This document shows, piece by piece, positions 39,433-48,712 of a stretch of DNA of 64,000 nt. Source of the DNA: CAVVWJ01 sp965652025 (GTDB lineage Bacteria > Gemmatimonadota > Gemmatimonadetes > Gemmatimonadales > GWC2-71-9). The notes under the pieces were generated by a model. The model was not told the DNA's origin. It searched no databases and was given only the letters and a program-made list of their open reading frames with translations. Both the position numbers and the translations under genes were made by a program. The first letter of the stretch is position 1, and every line of letters begins with the position of its first letter. The stretch spans positions 1-64,000 of the forward strand of contig CBFGTM010000006.1 of assembly GCA_965652025.1 (NCBI GenBank). Direction: 5' to 3'.

Positions 39433-42400
39433 GTGTTCGCCCACCTGCACGTCCACTCCCACTTCTCCTTCGGGCTCGGCGTTTCCAGTCCCGACGCACT
39501 CGCACAGGCGGCCGCCGAACGCGGGTACCGAACGCTGGCCTGTACCGATACGAATGGGGTCTATGGTGCGGTCGAGTTCCAGCGGGCCTGTGCCGCGCGG
39601 GGCCTGCGGCCCATCCTTGGCGCTCATCTGGTCTGGGAAGGACAGGAGGCGGTCGCTCTTGCCATTGATGAGGGTGGCTGGGGAGCGCTGTGCCGGGCGA
39701 TCACCGAAATACACTGGCGGACAGTCGGAGCGTCGGACAGGCGGATAAGCCCAAAGTCGGAAACCTCCGCCAGCCCGCCCCTCCGCCTGTCCGCCCTGCT
39801 CGCCCCCGATCGTGAAGGCCTGATTCTCCTCTCCCGGGACAGTGATTTTCTAAAGCAGGTGCTCCGGCTGAGCGGTCCGCACGACCTGTACGCCGAGCTA
39901 CGCCCCGGCCCAGCGCGGCATGCCACGCTGGCGGCAGCCCGAGAGCTCGGCCTGCCGGTGGTAGCTACCAACGGAGTGGTGGCTGCCAACGCCGAGGAGT
40001 GGAGCCGGCATCGGCTGCTGCGCGCCATTGCGCTGAATACCACCCTTTCCGAGCTCCGTTCCACTGAGGTCTGGCCCCAGCAGTCCTGGCTCTGCATTGA
40101 CGATGATCTGGCGCGCCACTTTCCCGACTATCCCGAGGCTCTCCGCGCGGCCGGCGAGATTGCGGATCGGTGCGCCTATACCATTCCGATCGGCACCCGA
40201 ATCGTTCCGCCCCGAGTCGCTGATACCACCGGCGCCTTCGACCAGCTGCGGGCACTGACGCTGGACGGGGCGCGGCGGCGCTACCCGGTCATCACCCGCG
40301 AGCTCCAGGACCGGCTCGACCTGGAGCTCGGCATCATTGCTCGGAAGGGATTCGCCGACTACTTCCTGGTCGTCCGCGACATCGTCCGCAACGGCCCCAC
40401 TCATTGCGGCCGGGGCTCGGTAGCCAATTCGGTGGTGAGCTATTGTCTTGGCATCACCCACGTCGATCCGATTACGTCCAAGCTGGTCTTCGAGCGGTTT
40501 CTCAATCTGGAGCGTAGCGACCCACCCGACATCGACCTCGATTTTCCCTGGGACGAGCGTGATCAGGTACTGGACTACGTCTTCCGTCGCTATCCCCGGC
40601 TGCACTCGGCCATGGTGGCCAACCACAACTGCTTCAAGGCCAGGGGTGCGCTCAGAGAAGTAGCCAAGGTCCATGGTAGACCGGCCGGCGAAATCCGGGA
40701 GGTCACCCGCCGAATCCCGTTCTTCGAGGATGGGGAGCGGCGCCTGCCTGATCTGGTGGCGACCCACCCGAACTTTCGGGGGCTGAACCTGGCTCAACAG
40801 TGGCAGGGGTTCGCCCGGGTCGCCGAGAGTCTGGTTGGCATCCCCCGTCATCTCTCGGTTCACGCCGGTGGCGTCGTGATCACGCCGACGCCCCTGACCG
40901 ACTATGTGCCGGTGGAGCCCGCTGCCAAAACACTGCCGGACCGGCCTGACGGAGTTCCGGTCATTCAATTCGAGAAGGACGGCACCGAAGATGCCGGATT
41001 GGTGAAGATCGATCTGCTGGGCAACCGCTCGCTGGCCGTAATTCGGGACGCCATCGAGGCGGTCCATGGCAACACCAGTCATCGAATCGACTACACGTCC
41101 TCGACCGCCGGTGACGATGAAGGAGCCAAGGCACTGTTCCGAACCGGCCAGACCATGGGGGTGTTTTACACCGAGTCTCCCGCCTCGCGGCTGCTCTGCG
41201 CCAAGAGCCAGGCCGACACCTTCGAGCTGCTGGTGCTCAATACCAGCATGATCCGGCCCGCCTCGAACAAATACATTCAGCTGTATCTGGAGCGGCTGCG
41301 GAACCACGCGCCATACGAAGCGCTGGATCCATCGTTGCGGGACACCCTGGCCGACTCGTACGGCATCATGGTGTACCAGGAAGACGTGGTAAACGTCTGC
41401 TCCACATTTGCCGGCATGTCACCCGCCGTCGGCGACGGCCTCCGCAAGGCGCTGTCCAAGAAACGGCCGGCCAAGCATCTCGCCGCCTATGCCGAAGAGT
41501 TTTTCACCGGGGCGGCCCACCTGGGCCGGGATCCTGCCGCGGCCAGGCGGGTGTGGGACATGATCATGTCGTTTGCCGGATACAGCTTCTGCAAGGGACA
41601 CTCCTGTTCCTATATCCAGGTTGCCCAGCACGCCTGCGCCCTTCGAGCCAACCATCCTGCCGAGTTCATGGCGGCAGTCCTCTCGAACGGCGGCGGCTAC
41701 TACCAGCCGTTTGCCTATGTCGCGGAAGCCATGCGAATGGGGTTGACGGTGCTCCCTCCCGACATCAATGCCAGCGACTTCCGGTGTATCGGCAAGGGGC
41801 GGGAGATCCGGATCGGGCTGCAGTTCGTTAAGGGACTTTCGGCGGATGCGGTGGAGCGGGTGTTCGGTCAACGGGGCAGCGAGGAAGCGGGGCAGCGGGG
41901 AAGTAACAGCCGTGCTTATAGCAGCGTCTTTGATCTGCGTGCCCGCGCCGGCATCGCCCCTTCCGACCTGCGGCTCCTGATCAAGGTGGGCGCTCTGGAT
42001 TCCATTGCGCAGGGATGGACCCGGCCGATGATGTTATGGATGGTTGATGCAGCGGGTAAGCGGGCAAGCGAGTATGCGGGTAAGCAACAGAACAGCAGCA
42101 GTCTCGCTGGCGATGGCTTACCCGCTTACCATCCTACCCGCTCACCTCCCGACTGGTTTGACGATCTTCCGCCCGCTGTTCCTGTGCTCAAGGAGTATTC
42201 GCTCGAGCGGCGCCGGCGGGAAGAATACGAAATTTTAGGATTCATCACCGACGCTCACCCCATGCAGCTTCACGCCGAGCAGCTCCGCCGCCTGCGGACC
42301 TGTCGCAGCACCGAGCTATCCCGGCACGTGGGCCAGCAGGTACTGGTGGCCGGAATGCTCACAGCAGCCAAGCCGGTGTATGCCAAGACTGACGAGCCGA

Positions 42401-42630
42401 TGGAGTTTGCTACCTTCGATGATGGGTATGGTTTGATCGAGACGGTGCTGTTTCCCAGTATCTATCGGGAGCGGGGTCACGTCCTCTTCGATCAGGGCCC
42501 GTTTATCCTGCGAGGCAAGGTGGAAGAGGAATTCGGGGCCGTTACCCTTACAGTCTCCCAGATTGATCGCCTCGAACGCATCCGGCATTCCCCGGCCTCA
42601 TCCGTCTCCGCGCGCGCCGAACACGAGTGA
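39433..42630 (+). CDS. dnaE2: Error-prone DNA polymerase III alpha subunit DnaE2 (ImuC)
   Basis: A 1065-residue C-family polymerase. The PHP domain opens with FAHLHVHSHFSFG; the catalytic acids are Asp366, 368 and 370 in PPDIDLDFPWDE; GRGSVANSVVSYCLGIT and FSVHAGG-like SVHAGGVVITP are conserved; an OB fold lies near the C-terminus (QVLVAGMLTAAKPV). Its length and lack of a tau-binding tail fit DnaE2. Residues about 98-122, 813-823 and 873-906 are encoded by three in-frame 8-bp repeat elements. GTG start. It works with ImuB in damage-induced mutagenesis. Confidence 0.93.
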   Translation: MFAHLHVHSHFSFGLGVSSPDALAQAAAERGYRTLACTDTNGVYGAVEFQRACAARGLRPILGAHLVWEGQEAVALAIDEGGWGALCRAITEIHWRTVGASDRRISPKSETSASPPLRLSALLAPDREGLILLSRDSDFLKQVLRLSGPHDLYAELRPGPARHATLAAARELGLPVVATNGVVAANAEEWSRHRLLRAIALNTTLSELRSTEVWPQQSWLCIDDDLARHFPDYPEALRAAGEIADRCAYTIPIGTRIVPPRVADTTGAFDQLRALTLDGARRRYPVITRELQDRLDLELGIIARKGFADYFLVVRDIVRNGPTHCGRGSVANSVVSYCLGITHVDPITSKLVFERFLNLERSDPPDIDLDFPWDERDQVLDYVFRRYPRLHSAMVANHNCFKARGALREVAKVHGRPAGEIREVTRRIPFFEDGERRLPDLVATHPNFRGLNLAQQWQGFARVAESLVGIPRHLSVHAGGVVITPTPLTDYVPVEPAAKTLPDRPDGVPVIQFEKDGTEDAGLVKIDLLGNRSLAVIRDAIEAVHGNTSHRIDYTSSTAGDDEGAKALFRTGQTMGVFYTESPASRLLCAKSQADTFELLVLNTSMIRPASNKYIQLYLERLRNHAPYEALDPSLRDTLADSYGIMVYQEDVVNVCSTFAGMSPAVGDGLRKALSKKRPAKHLAAYAEEFFTGAAHLGRDPAAARRVWDMIMSFAGYSFCKGHSCSYIQVAQHACALRANHPAEFMAAVLSNGGGYYQPFAYVAEAMRMGLTVLPPDINASDFRCIGKGREIRIGLQFVKGLSADAVERVFGQRGSEEAGQRGSNSRAYSSVFDLRARAGIAPSDLRLLIKVGALDSIAQGWTRPMMLWMVDAAGKRASEYAGKQQNSSSLAGDGLPAYHPTRSPPDWFDDLPPAVPVLKEYSLERRRREEYEILGFITDAHPMQLHAEQLRRLRTCRSTELSRHVGQQVLVAGMLTAAKPVYAKTDEPMEFATFDDGYGLIETVLFPSIYRERGHVLFDQGPFILRGKVEEEFGAVTLTVSQIDRLERIRHSPASSVSARAEHE
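39724..39796. repeat. 8-bp-unit inverted element in the PHP-domain region of dnaE2
   Basis: Left arm 39724-39763: GTCGGAGC, GTCGGACA, GGCGGATA, AGCCCAAA (degenerate), GTCGGAAA. Right arm 39765-39796: CTCCGCCA, GCCCGCCC, CTCCGCCT, GTCCGCCC. The arms nearly touch. It is translated in frame as a Ser/Arg/Pro-rich loop (GASDRRISPKSE). Confidence 0.78.
41871..41902. repeat. 8-bp-unit single-arm element in dnaE2
   Basis: Four 8-mers: ACGGGGCA, GCGAGGAA, GCGGGGCA, GCGGGGAA. It encodes the loop QRGSEEAGQRGS between two conserved segments (VERVFG and YSSVFDLRAR). No complementary arm follows. Confidence 0.78.
42051..42150. repeat. 8-bp-unit inverted element in the C-terminal third of dnaE2
   Basis: Left arm 42051-42082: AGCGGGTA, AGCGGGCA, AGCGAGTA, TGCGGGTA. 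Right arm 42119-42150: TACCCGCT, TACCATCC, TACCCGCT, CACCTCCC. Spacer 36 bases. Translated in frame (AGKRASEYAGKQ ... PAYHPTRSPPDW). Its unit matches that of the elements at 23.1 and 52.9 kb. Confidence 0.85.
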
Positions 42631-43071
42631 GCCCTCCTGAGCAAAGCGAACTTTCCTGACCCCAAAAGGAGTCCGGAACGTGGCCCGGCCTCGGACGTCA
42701 AATTTATGAGTCCCCGAGCCGAGTGCGCGAAGCCGCTCGCCGGTGACCTGCCGCCCCAGGGGGAGCGGCACCGCCAGGGTGGACACCGTGTCAGTCGCTA
42801 CCTCGAGAGTGCTGTCGCGCTGGAGCTGGCCAATCGGGACTCCGTCCAGGCGCAGCGACAGCTCGACCCGCTCAGTCGAGATCGGATAGTCGTTAACATT
42901 ATTCAGGTCCAGCGCCACCACCACCGGCGAGGGGGACGGCGTAGCTCCGCCAACCGCTAGAGTTATCCGGGAGACCGTGACCACCGGGTCGTCGTAAACC
43001 CACAGACCCAGCGGTGTACAGCCTGCCGCAATGAGCGCCCAGACCAGGTGCCGCCCTGCTCCCGGTGTCAT
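42598..43071 (-). CDS. LEA type 2 (WHy-domain-like) lipoprotein
   Basis: A 157-residue protein. The start MTPGAGRHLV begins a lipoprotein signal ending IAAGCT. The mature part is a beta-rich domain with VVALDLNNVNDYPIST and VELSLRLDGVPIG, which resembles the desiccation-related LEA-2/WHy fold. The 3' end overlaps dnaE2 by 33 bases. Divergent from the sugar dehydrogenase. Confidence 0.7.
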   Translation of the reverse strand: MTPGAGRHLVWALIAAGCTPLGLWVYDDPVVTVSRITLAVGGATPSPSPVVVALDLNNVNDYPISTERVELSLRLDGVPIGQLQRDSTLEVATDTVSTLAVPLPLGRQVTGERLRALGSGTHKFDVRGRATFRTPFGVRKVRFAQEGSLVFGARGDG

Positions 43072-43103
43072 CGGTCTCCACCGCACCAAAATGAGGAAAC
43101 CGC

Positions 43104-44270
43104 ATGCCCTGCTGTCATAGAGTTGCCGGCACTTGGCTCAGCCTGCCTCTGTTGCTCACTGCCTGTAGCTCGGGCTCGGGACCGAGCATCCCCCGGGGCC
43201 AGGGAGCTCGCCTGCAGACAGTGGTGACCGGACTGAGCTCTCCGCTCTATGTCACGAGCCCGCCCGGCGATATCAGCCGGCTTTTCATTGTGGAACAGAC
43301 CGGGGCCATTCGGATCGTAAAGGATGGCAGCCTCCTGCCTGCTCCATTTATCGACCTGAGCGGACGGATCGTCGCCGGCGGAGAACAGGGCCTCTTGGGT
43401 CTGGCGTTCGATCCGGACTACGCGACCAACGGCAGGTTTGTCGTCCACTATACCGATCCTGCGGGGGACACTCATCTATCAACGTTCCAAGTTACTGCCG
43501 ATCCTGACGTTGCGGATCCGGCCAGCGAACAGGTCATCCTGACTGCTGATCAACCTTATCCCAATCATAACGGTGGACAAGTCGTCTTCGGCCCCGATGG
43601 CTTCCTCTATTTGGGTCTGGGCGACGGCGGCGCTTCCAACGACCCTGAAGGTCGGGGGCAGGATCTTACCGAGCTGCTGGGGTCCATCCTGAGACTGGAC
43701 GTTCCCGGTGGACCGTCCTATGTCGTTCCCCCGGACAATCCTTTCGTCGGTCAGGCCGGGGTGCAACCGGAGATCTGGAGTTACGGGCTTCGCAACCCCT
43801 GGCGATTCAGTTTCGACCGGGCTACCGGAGACCTGTACATCGCAGATGTGGGTCAGAACGCAATCGAGGAAGTGGATGTGGCCTTAGCTGCTGGTGGGGC
43901 CGGGCGAGGCACGAACTACGGCTGGAGTGTGATGGAGGGATCCCATTGCCTGAGCGGGGACCAGTGCGATCAGACCGGCCTGACGTTGCCGGCGTTCGAG
44001 TACAATCACGGCCAGGGCTGCTCCATCACCGGCGGCTACGTCTACCGGGGGGCTGCCATCCCGCAGCTGCAGGGCGTGTACTTCTTTGGCGACTTTTGCC
44101 AGGGCTGGGTCCGCAGCTTTCGCCACTCCATCGAGGGCGCCACCGAACTCAACGACTGGCCTACGCTGCGCCCGGGAGGCAACATCACCAGCTTTGGGGA
44201 GGACAACGCCGGCGAGCTCTACGTCACCACGGCCAATGGCGGAGTCTACAAGGTGGTGCCGGACCCGTAA
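43104..44270 (+). CDS. PQQ-dependent sugar dehydrogenase-like protein, lipoprotein
   Basis: A 388-residue beta-propeller of the soluble glucose/sorbosone dehydrogenase family. The signal ends LLTACS. Landmarks are GLLGLAFDPDYATNG, HNGGQVVFGPDGFLYLGLGDGG (core GPDGFLYLGLGDG), LGSILRLDV and YGLRNPWRFSFD with the PQQ-contacting Arg, then YIADVGQNAIEEVD. It would oxidise sugars in the periplasm with PQQ, but many family members are uncharacterised. GAGGAAA precedes the ATG. Confidence 0.88.
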   Translation: MPCCHRVAGTWLSLPLLLTACSSGSGPSIPRGQGARLQTVVTGLSSPLYVTSPPGDISRLFIVEQTGAIRIVKDGSLLPAPFIDLSGRIVAGGEQGLLGLAFDPDYATNGRFVVHYTDPAGDTHLSTFQVTADPDVADPASEQVILTADQPYPNHNGGQVVFGPDGFLYLGLGDGGASNDPEGRGQDLTELLGSILRLDVPGGPSYVVPPDNPFVGQAGVQPEIWSYGLRNPWRFSFDRATGDLYIADVGQNAIEEVDVALAAGGAGRGTNYGWSVMEGSHCLSGDQCDQTGLTLPAFEYNHGQGCSITGGYVYRGAAIPQLQGVYFFGDFCQGWVRSFRHSIEGATELNDWPTLRPGGNITSFGEDNAGELYVTTANGGVYKVVPDP

Positions 44271-44272
44271 TC

Positions 44273-45202
44273 ATGGCTGAAACCGCAGCTGGAGAACTGG
44301 ACCGCGCCGCGATCGAGCGGCTCGGCTCCAAGATTCCCCGATCGATCCGTTTCGGAACTTCGACCTGGAACTATCCTGGGTGGCAGGGGCTGGTCTATCA
44401 CCAGGATTATGGGACCAAAGGCGCTGCCGCCCGAATGCTCCGAGAGTATGCGGAGTTTCCTCTGTTCCGGACCGTCGGGATTGATTCCAGCTACTACGGC
44501 CCGCCCACGGAAACAGTGCTCCGGAGCTACGCTGAGCAGCTGCCGCGCGGATTCCCCTGTGTGAGCAAAGTGTGGAGTCAGATCACGGTACAGACTTTCA
44601 CCAAGGCTCAGGATGAGGAGAAGGCCGGGAAGGCCAACCCCGACTTCCTCAATCCCGATCTGTTTATCGAGGAGATCTACCAGCCGTACCAGCGTCACTT
44701 TGCGGACAACACTGGACCTTTCGTCTTCGAATTTCAGACCATCGCGAAGTACAGCAGGATGAGCGCGGAGCGATTTGCCGATCGGCTGGATGAATTCTTC
44801 TCGGCCTTGCCCCGCGATGCTCAGTATGCGGTGGAGGTTCGGAACGAGGAGTTTCTCACTCCCATGTACTTTGCCGTGCTCCGTGAGCATGGCGTCGCCC
44901 ACGTGTTCAGCTCCTGGTCCCGAATGCCTCCCATCGGGCACCAGATGGACCTGCCCGGGTCACTCACCGCACCGTTCATCATTGCCCGCGCCTTACTTCG
45001 GCCCGGACGGACCTACGACGAAGCAGTGGACGCGTTCGCGCCCTATGACCGGATTCGAGAGCCCAACCCGAAACTCAGACGGGACCTGGTGCGGCTGGTA
45101 GAGATGGCGAAGCAGACCCAGCTTCCGGCCTATCTGCTGGTCAATAATCGCGCCGAGGGAAGCGCCCCCCTGACCATTGCCGCAATAGCGGAAATGCTAT
45201 AG
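44273..45202 (+). CDS. DUF72 family protein
   Basis: A 309-residue TIM-barrel-like protein of the DUF72 (YecE) family. RFGTSTWNYPGWQGLVY at the start, then TVGIDSSYYGPPTE, FVFEFQTIAKYS, YAVEVRNEEFL and the late YLLVNNRAEGSAPLT are the family landmarks. Function is unknown. ATG two bases after the dehydrogenase stop; a longer in-frame reading upstream is a shadow of that gene. Convergent with the epimerase-like gene. Confidence 0.92.
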   Translation: MAETAAGELDRAAIERLGSKIPRSIRFGTSTWNYPGWQGLVYHQDYGTKGAAARMLREYAEFPLFRTVGIDSSYYGPPTETVLRSYAEQLPRGFPCVSKVWSQITVQTFTKAQDEEKAGKANPDFLNPDLFIEEIYQPYQRHFADNTGPFVFEFQTIAKYSRMSAERFADRLDEFFSALPRDAQYAVEVRNEEFLTPMYFAVLREHGVAHVFSSWSRMPPIGHQMDLPGSLTAPFIIARALLRPGRTYDEAVDAFAPYDRIREPNPKLRRDLVRLVEMAKQTQLPAYLLVNNRAEGSAPLTIAAIAEML

Positions 45203-46150
45203 CCACACCTCGAGCGACCACTCCCGCTCTTCCCCCAGTCTCAGCAACTGAGCCGTATGCCACTCCCGTACCGCGATGTCCAGCCGGTCCGGCGCGCCGA
45301 TGCACGGTTCCAGCGCCAGGTTGTAATACGGCTTCCGGCCCGGCGGAGCCCAGCCCCTGCAGTTGATCCAGATGCCCACCTGGGGGACCTCCTCCCGGCG
45401 CACCCTGAACTCGAGTTGTTCGCCCTTGCGTGGGTCGGTGAGCACCATCCGCCCCTCCGGACCCAGATCTCCAAAGAGTTTGACCGCCCAGGCGCCTTCG
45501 GCTGGAAAGGTGAACCGATTCGCTTCCCCGCCGATCGCACCGGGCCAACTCACCACGTCGTCCACGTCGAGGTCGTCCCTGCCGTGGACCGCGGCGACTT
45601 TCACCTGGCTCAATCCAGGTACCTCGAGCACGGAACCGGGTTGCACGTTGAGCAAGGGATGGGAGGACCAGATCCAGGGAAAGGCCTCGCTGCCGGTGTG
45701 GCGAAGGCGGTAGCGAAACCGGGCAACCGGCTCCTCGGGATCCAGGGTGACGTCGCGGTGAAACTCGTAGGGAAACACCTGTCCCAGCGCGGATCCGGAC
45801 AGGGTAGTTCCTGCGGCATGGTCGTAGACGGAGCTGCTCCAGGCAGCGCTCCAGAGCTCGCCATGATCCGGCAGCGCCTGCCCAGCGAACTTCGAGTCCG
45901 GCACCGGACAGGGACCGACCGTAGGGAAGCATTCGTCCCACCCGCCGCTGTCCGCAGTCTCGACATACGATGCGTCCGGCTGGGGAACTGCCAGCGGAAT
46001 TTGGTCACTGCGCCAGAGCCACTCTCGGCCGGTGAGACGCCGGAGATTGGTGAGCTTCATTCCAATGGCCGGAACCGCGACCACCTCGATTTCAGCTGAA
46101 CGAAGAGCGACCGCCGGAAACCCCGAGACCTTAGTCTGACGGAAGGACAT
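45197..46150 (-). CDS. Aldose 1-epimerase-like (galactose mutarotase fold) protein
   Basis: A 317-residue beta-sandwich protein. GMKLTNLRRLTGREWLW, SGGWDECFPTVGPCPVPD, a His in PDHGELWSAAW and WSSHPLLNVQPG suggest the mutarotase fold seen in aldose 1-epimerase and DUF4432-type proteins; NLALEPCIGAPD near the end may carry the Glu base. ATG 46150 is chosen; it overlaps the cyclase stop by 20 bases. The sugar is unknown. Confidence 0.78.
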   Translation of the reverse strand: MSFRQTKVSGFPAVALRSAEIEVVAVPAIGMKLTNLRRLTGREWLWRSDQIPLAVPQPDASYVETADSGGWDECFPTVGPCPVPDSKFAGQALPDHGELWSAAWSSSVYDHAAGTTLSGSALGQVFPYEFHRDVTLDPEEPVARFRYRLRHTGSEAFPWIWSSHPLLNVQPGSVLEVPGLSQVKVAAVHGRDDLDVDDVVSWPGAIGGEANRFTFPAEGAWAVKLFGDLGPEGRMVLTDPRKGEQLEFRVRREEVPQVGIWINCRGWAPPGRKPYYNLALEPCIGAPDRLDIAVREWHTAQLLRLGEEREWSLEVWL

Positions 46151-46805
46151 GAGCGAACGCCCGGACCGGCCAGCTACCGAATCCGGCCACCTTCGCGGGG
46201 ACGGCAAAGAATTGAAAGCCCGCTGCGGGGAGGGCCCCGAGGTTGCAGAGATGCTCCACGATCGGCACATCGGCCCCGAGCAACGTCGAGTGGACCGGAC
46301 GCGCCGAATCTCCGGTGTCGTCGATGTTGAGGGAGTCTATCCCGACCAGCGTGACTTCCTGTTCCAGCAGGTACTGGGCGGTCTCGGCCGTGAGATAGGG
46401 ATGTCCTGACAAGTAGCGGTCGGTACGCCAGTGGGTATCCCAGCCGGTCTGGACCAGGACCGCCTTGCGTCTGACAGAGACGCCTTTGAATGCCGCGGGT
46501 GAGATGGCTCGCCTCGAGCCGGGCGAGACTCTTACCACCACTGCATCCAGAGCGGCCAGCGACTCGAGCGACAGCTGCGCGAGATCCTTACCGCCGACGT
46601 AGCGATGGAAGGGGGAGTCCACATAGGTGCCGGTGTTGGCCACCATTTCGATCTTGCCGATCTGGAACTCCACTCCCTCCGCGTAGTGGCTGCGGGAGGC
46701 CTCCCGGCTCAGGTAATCACAGATGATGGGCCCCGGGAGCCCGGGATACGTGGTCATCCCGTGCTCGATCGTGTGGCTGAGATCTACCAGGCGGGTCTTA
46801 CCCAA
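46131..46805 (-). CDS. Cyclase family protein (kynurenine formamidase-like)
   Basis: A protein of about 224 residues. VDLSHTIEHGMTTYPGLP, then NTGTYVDSPFHRY with the metal-binding His/Asp motif, VLVQTGWDTHW and LVGIDSLNIDD are the landmarks of the cyclase/formamidase family (manganese or zinc hydrolases). The start is taken as TTG 46805, which overlaps the IspH stop by eight bases and puts the family motif at the usual distance; longer readings run into IspH. Substrate unknown. Confidence 0.85.
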   Translation of the reverse strand: MGKTRLVDLSHTIEHGMTTYPGLPGPIICDYLSREASRSHYAEGVEFQIGKIEMVANTGTYVDSPFHRYVGGKDLAQLSLESLAALDAVVVRVSPGSRRAISPAAFKGVSVRRKAVLVQTGWDTHWRTDRYLSGHPYLTAETAQYLLEQEVTLVGIDSLNIDDTGDSARPVHSTLLGADVPIVEHLCNLGALPAAGFQFFAVPAKVAGFGSWPVRAFAHVLPSD

Positions 46806-48000
46806 GCACCGCTTCCACGTCCACCCCCGCCACCGAGCAGATCCGCGCCACGGTCTCTCCCACCTTGTTGTTTGGGGTCGAGGCACCGGCGGTTATCCCG
46901 ACAACTCTGGCCTCGCCTAGCCAGCGCTCTGCCGTCATCTCGCCCTTGGTCCCGATCGGCTGGTGCCGAATCGTGCCGGTGGTGACGTCGATAGCGTCGG
47001 CATCCTCGATGTGGAAGGTCGTTACTCCGTGCTGGTGCACCAGAGCGGCAAGGTGGCAGGTGTTGCTGGAGTTGTATCCGCCCACCACAATCATCAGGTC
47101 GAGTGGCTCCTCCATCAGCGCCAGCACCGCGTCCTGCCGCTCCTGGGTGGCGGAACAGATGGTATCGAAGGAGCGGAAGTGCTGGTCCACATTCTCCGGC
47201 CCGTATCGGCGAGCCATGCTCTTCTTGATCTCCTCCGCAATTGCGAGGGATTCACCCGAGAGCATCGTCGTCTGATTAGCCAAGCCCACTCGGGCGAGAT
47301 CCCGCTCGAAGTCGAAGCCCGGTGAGACCGCGCCGCCGAAGCGCTCCTGAATCGAGGAGACGTCGCCCCCCCGCTCGATGAAGTCGCATATCAGGCGCGC
47401 CTCATCCATGTCGAAGACCACCAGGTAGCGGCCTCCGGGATATTTCATGACCTGGCTGGCGGTTGCCTTGGTCTCCTCATGGTAGTGCTTGCCGTGGATG
47501 ATCGCGGTGTAACCATCCCGGGCATAGCTCTCAACCCGCTTCCAGACGTTCAGGACCGATCCGCAGGTCGTGTCCACCAGCACACAGCCAATGGCCCGAA
47601 GCTCTTCGAAATCTCTGATCGTCACTCCGAATGCCGGCATGATCACCACGTCATCCGGCGTAACCCCGGAAAAGTCGAAGCCATCCCGGTGCTGACCCAG
47701 AATGGTTATGCCCATTGCCCGCAGCTTCTCGTTTACATGGGGATTATGAATGATCTCCCCCACCAGGAAGAGCCGGCGGTCGGGGAACTTGGTTCGGGTC
47801 TCGTAGGCGTACTCCACTGCCCGGTCGACCCCATAACAGAACCCGAATTCGCGGGCCAGCCGGAAGGTTAGGTGGCCAACCTCGAGCCGGTAGCCCCGGT
47901 TCTTCAGGGCCTCCACCAGGCCGCTGTGATAGTCGGCCGTGAGCCGGCCGGCGATCTCGTTCTTGAGCCCGAAGCCCTTGCGGAAGTAGGTCTTCTCCAT
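46798..48000 (-). CDS. ispH: 4-hydroxy-3-methylbut-2-enyl diphosphate reductase, cyanobacterial/plant type
   Basis: A 400-residue iron-sulfur enzyme that makes IPP and DMAPP in the last step of the MEP pathway. Cluster Cys residues occur in FGFCYGVDRAV, VLVDTTCGSVLNVW and the later FDTICSATQERQDA; the substrate His is in GEIIHNPHVNEKL. The long N-terminus (KTYFRKGFGLKNEI) and length match the cyanobacterial/plant branch, not the ~315-residue E. coli form. ATG 48000 gives that N-terminus. Confidence 0.94.
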   Translation of the reverse strand: MEKTYFRKGFGLKNEIAGRLTADYHSGLVEALKNRGYRLEVGHLTFRLAREFGFCYGVDRAVEYAYETRTKFPDRRLFLVGEIIHNPHVNEKLRAMGITILGQHRDGFDFSGVTPDDVVIMPAFGVTIRDFEELRAIGCVLVDTTCGSVLNVWKRVESYARDGYTAIIHGKHYHEETKATASQVMKYPGGRYLVVFDMDEARLICDFIERGGDVSSIQERFGGAVSPGFDFERDLARVGLANQTTMLSGESLAIAEEIKKSMARRYGPENVDQHFRSFDTICSATQERQDAVLALMEEPLDLMIVVGGYNSSNTCHLAALVHQHGVTTFHIEDADAIDVTTGTIRHQPIGTKGEMTAERWLGEARVVGITAGASTPNNKVGETVARICSVAGVDVEAVLG

Positions 48001-48004
48001 GGGC

Positions 48005-48565
48005 TCAATGTACACCGGTGTCAGGACCCTCAGCAGCTTTCTCGGGCAGCGTATCGGCGGGCGAATTTTCCGGCTCGCAGCCGAGAGAATCGGGTTGCAC
48101 CAGTAGATCACGAAAGGTTCCCGTCATCACGATTCGCTGGGTGTCGACGACAGATCGGGCTCGGGCACCCACCCGTCCGGAGAACCGGCCCGAGCTCGTG
48201 CGCTGCAGGACAACTTGGCCACTATCACCCCGAAAGCCCTGGATCACGCTCTTGGTTGGCCACCGTGCCGCCACTGCGGCGGCCGGAGGAATCGACTCGG
48301 CCCTGGCGGGCGCAACCACGCCGTAGGTCCCGGGAGTGAGCGCCTTTTCGGGGTATAGAGCGAGCGCAATTCCGGTATCGCCCCGCACGGTCTGGATGGC
48401 GAGTACCCGCCGGAGCTCGCACCAAGTCGCGGTTGCGAGTCCGGAGAGCTGGCCCTTGCTCGAGCCTTTCCATTGCACCTCCAGATGGCCCGGTCCATTC
48501 GATCGTCCGGGAGCTTCCCGGCATGCTATGACCAGGAGAAAGCAGAGCGAGACTCGCAGCTTCAT
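48005..48565 (-). CDS. Putative lipoprotein
   Basis: A 186-residue protein. The ATG at 48565 opens a signal MKLRVSLCFLLVIACRE with a Cys at 15, so it is probably lipidated. The mature part is beta-rich (HLEVQWKGSSKGQL, GTYGVVAPARAES, RFSGRVGARARSV). Family unknown. It ends four bases before the ispH start and shares its direction. Confidence 0.75.
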   Translation of the reverse strand: MKLRVSLCFLLVIACREAPGRSNGPGHLEVQWKGSSKGQLSGLATATWCELRRVLAIQTVRGDTGIALALYPEKALTPGTYGVVAPARAESIPPAAAVAARWPTKSVIQGFRGDSGQVVLQRTSSGRFSGRVGARARSVVDTQRIVMTGTFRDLLVQPDSLGCEPENSPADTLPEKAAEGPDTGVH

Positions 48566-48712
48566 GGCGCTCAGGTTAGACCTCGCACAGGATCGAGGGG
48601 TAACCCCATTGTACTCGATCAGTCCAGCGGCCGCTTGTGCCGAAAGCCGCCGGAGGTCCGGCGGCAATGGTTGGGCCTGGTTTGTGGTTGGAAAGTCGCG
48701 CGGGGGCAATAC

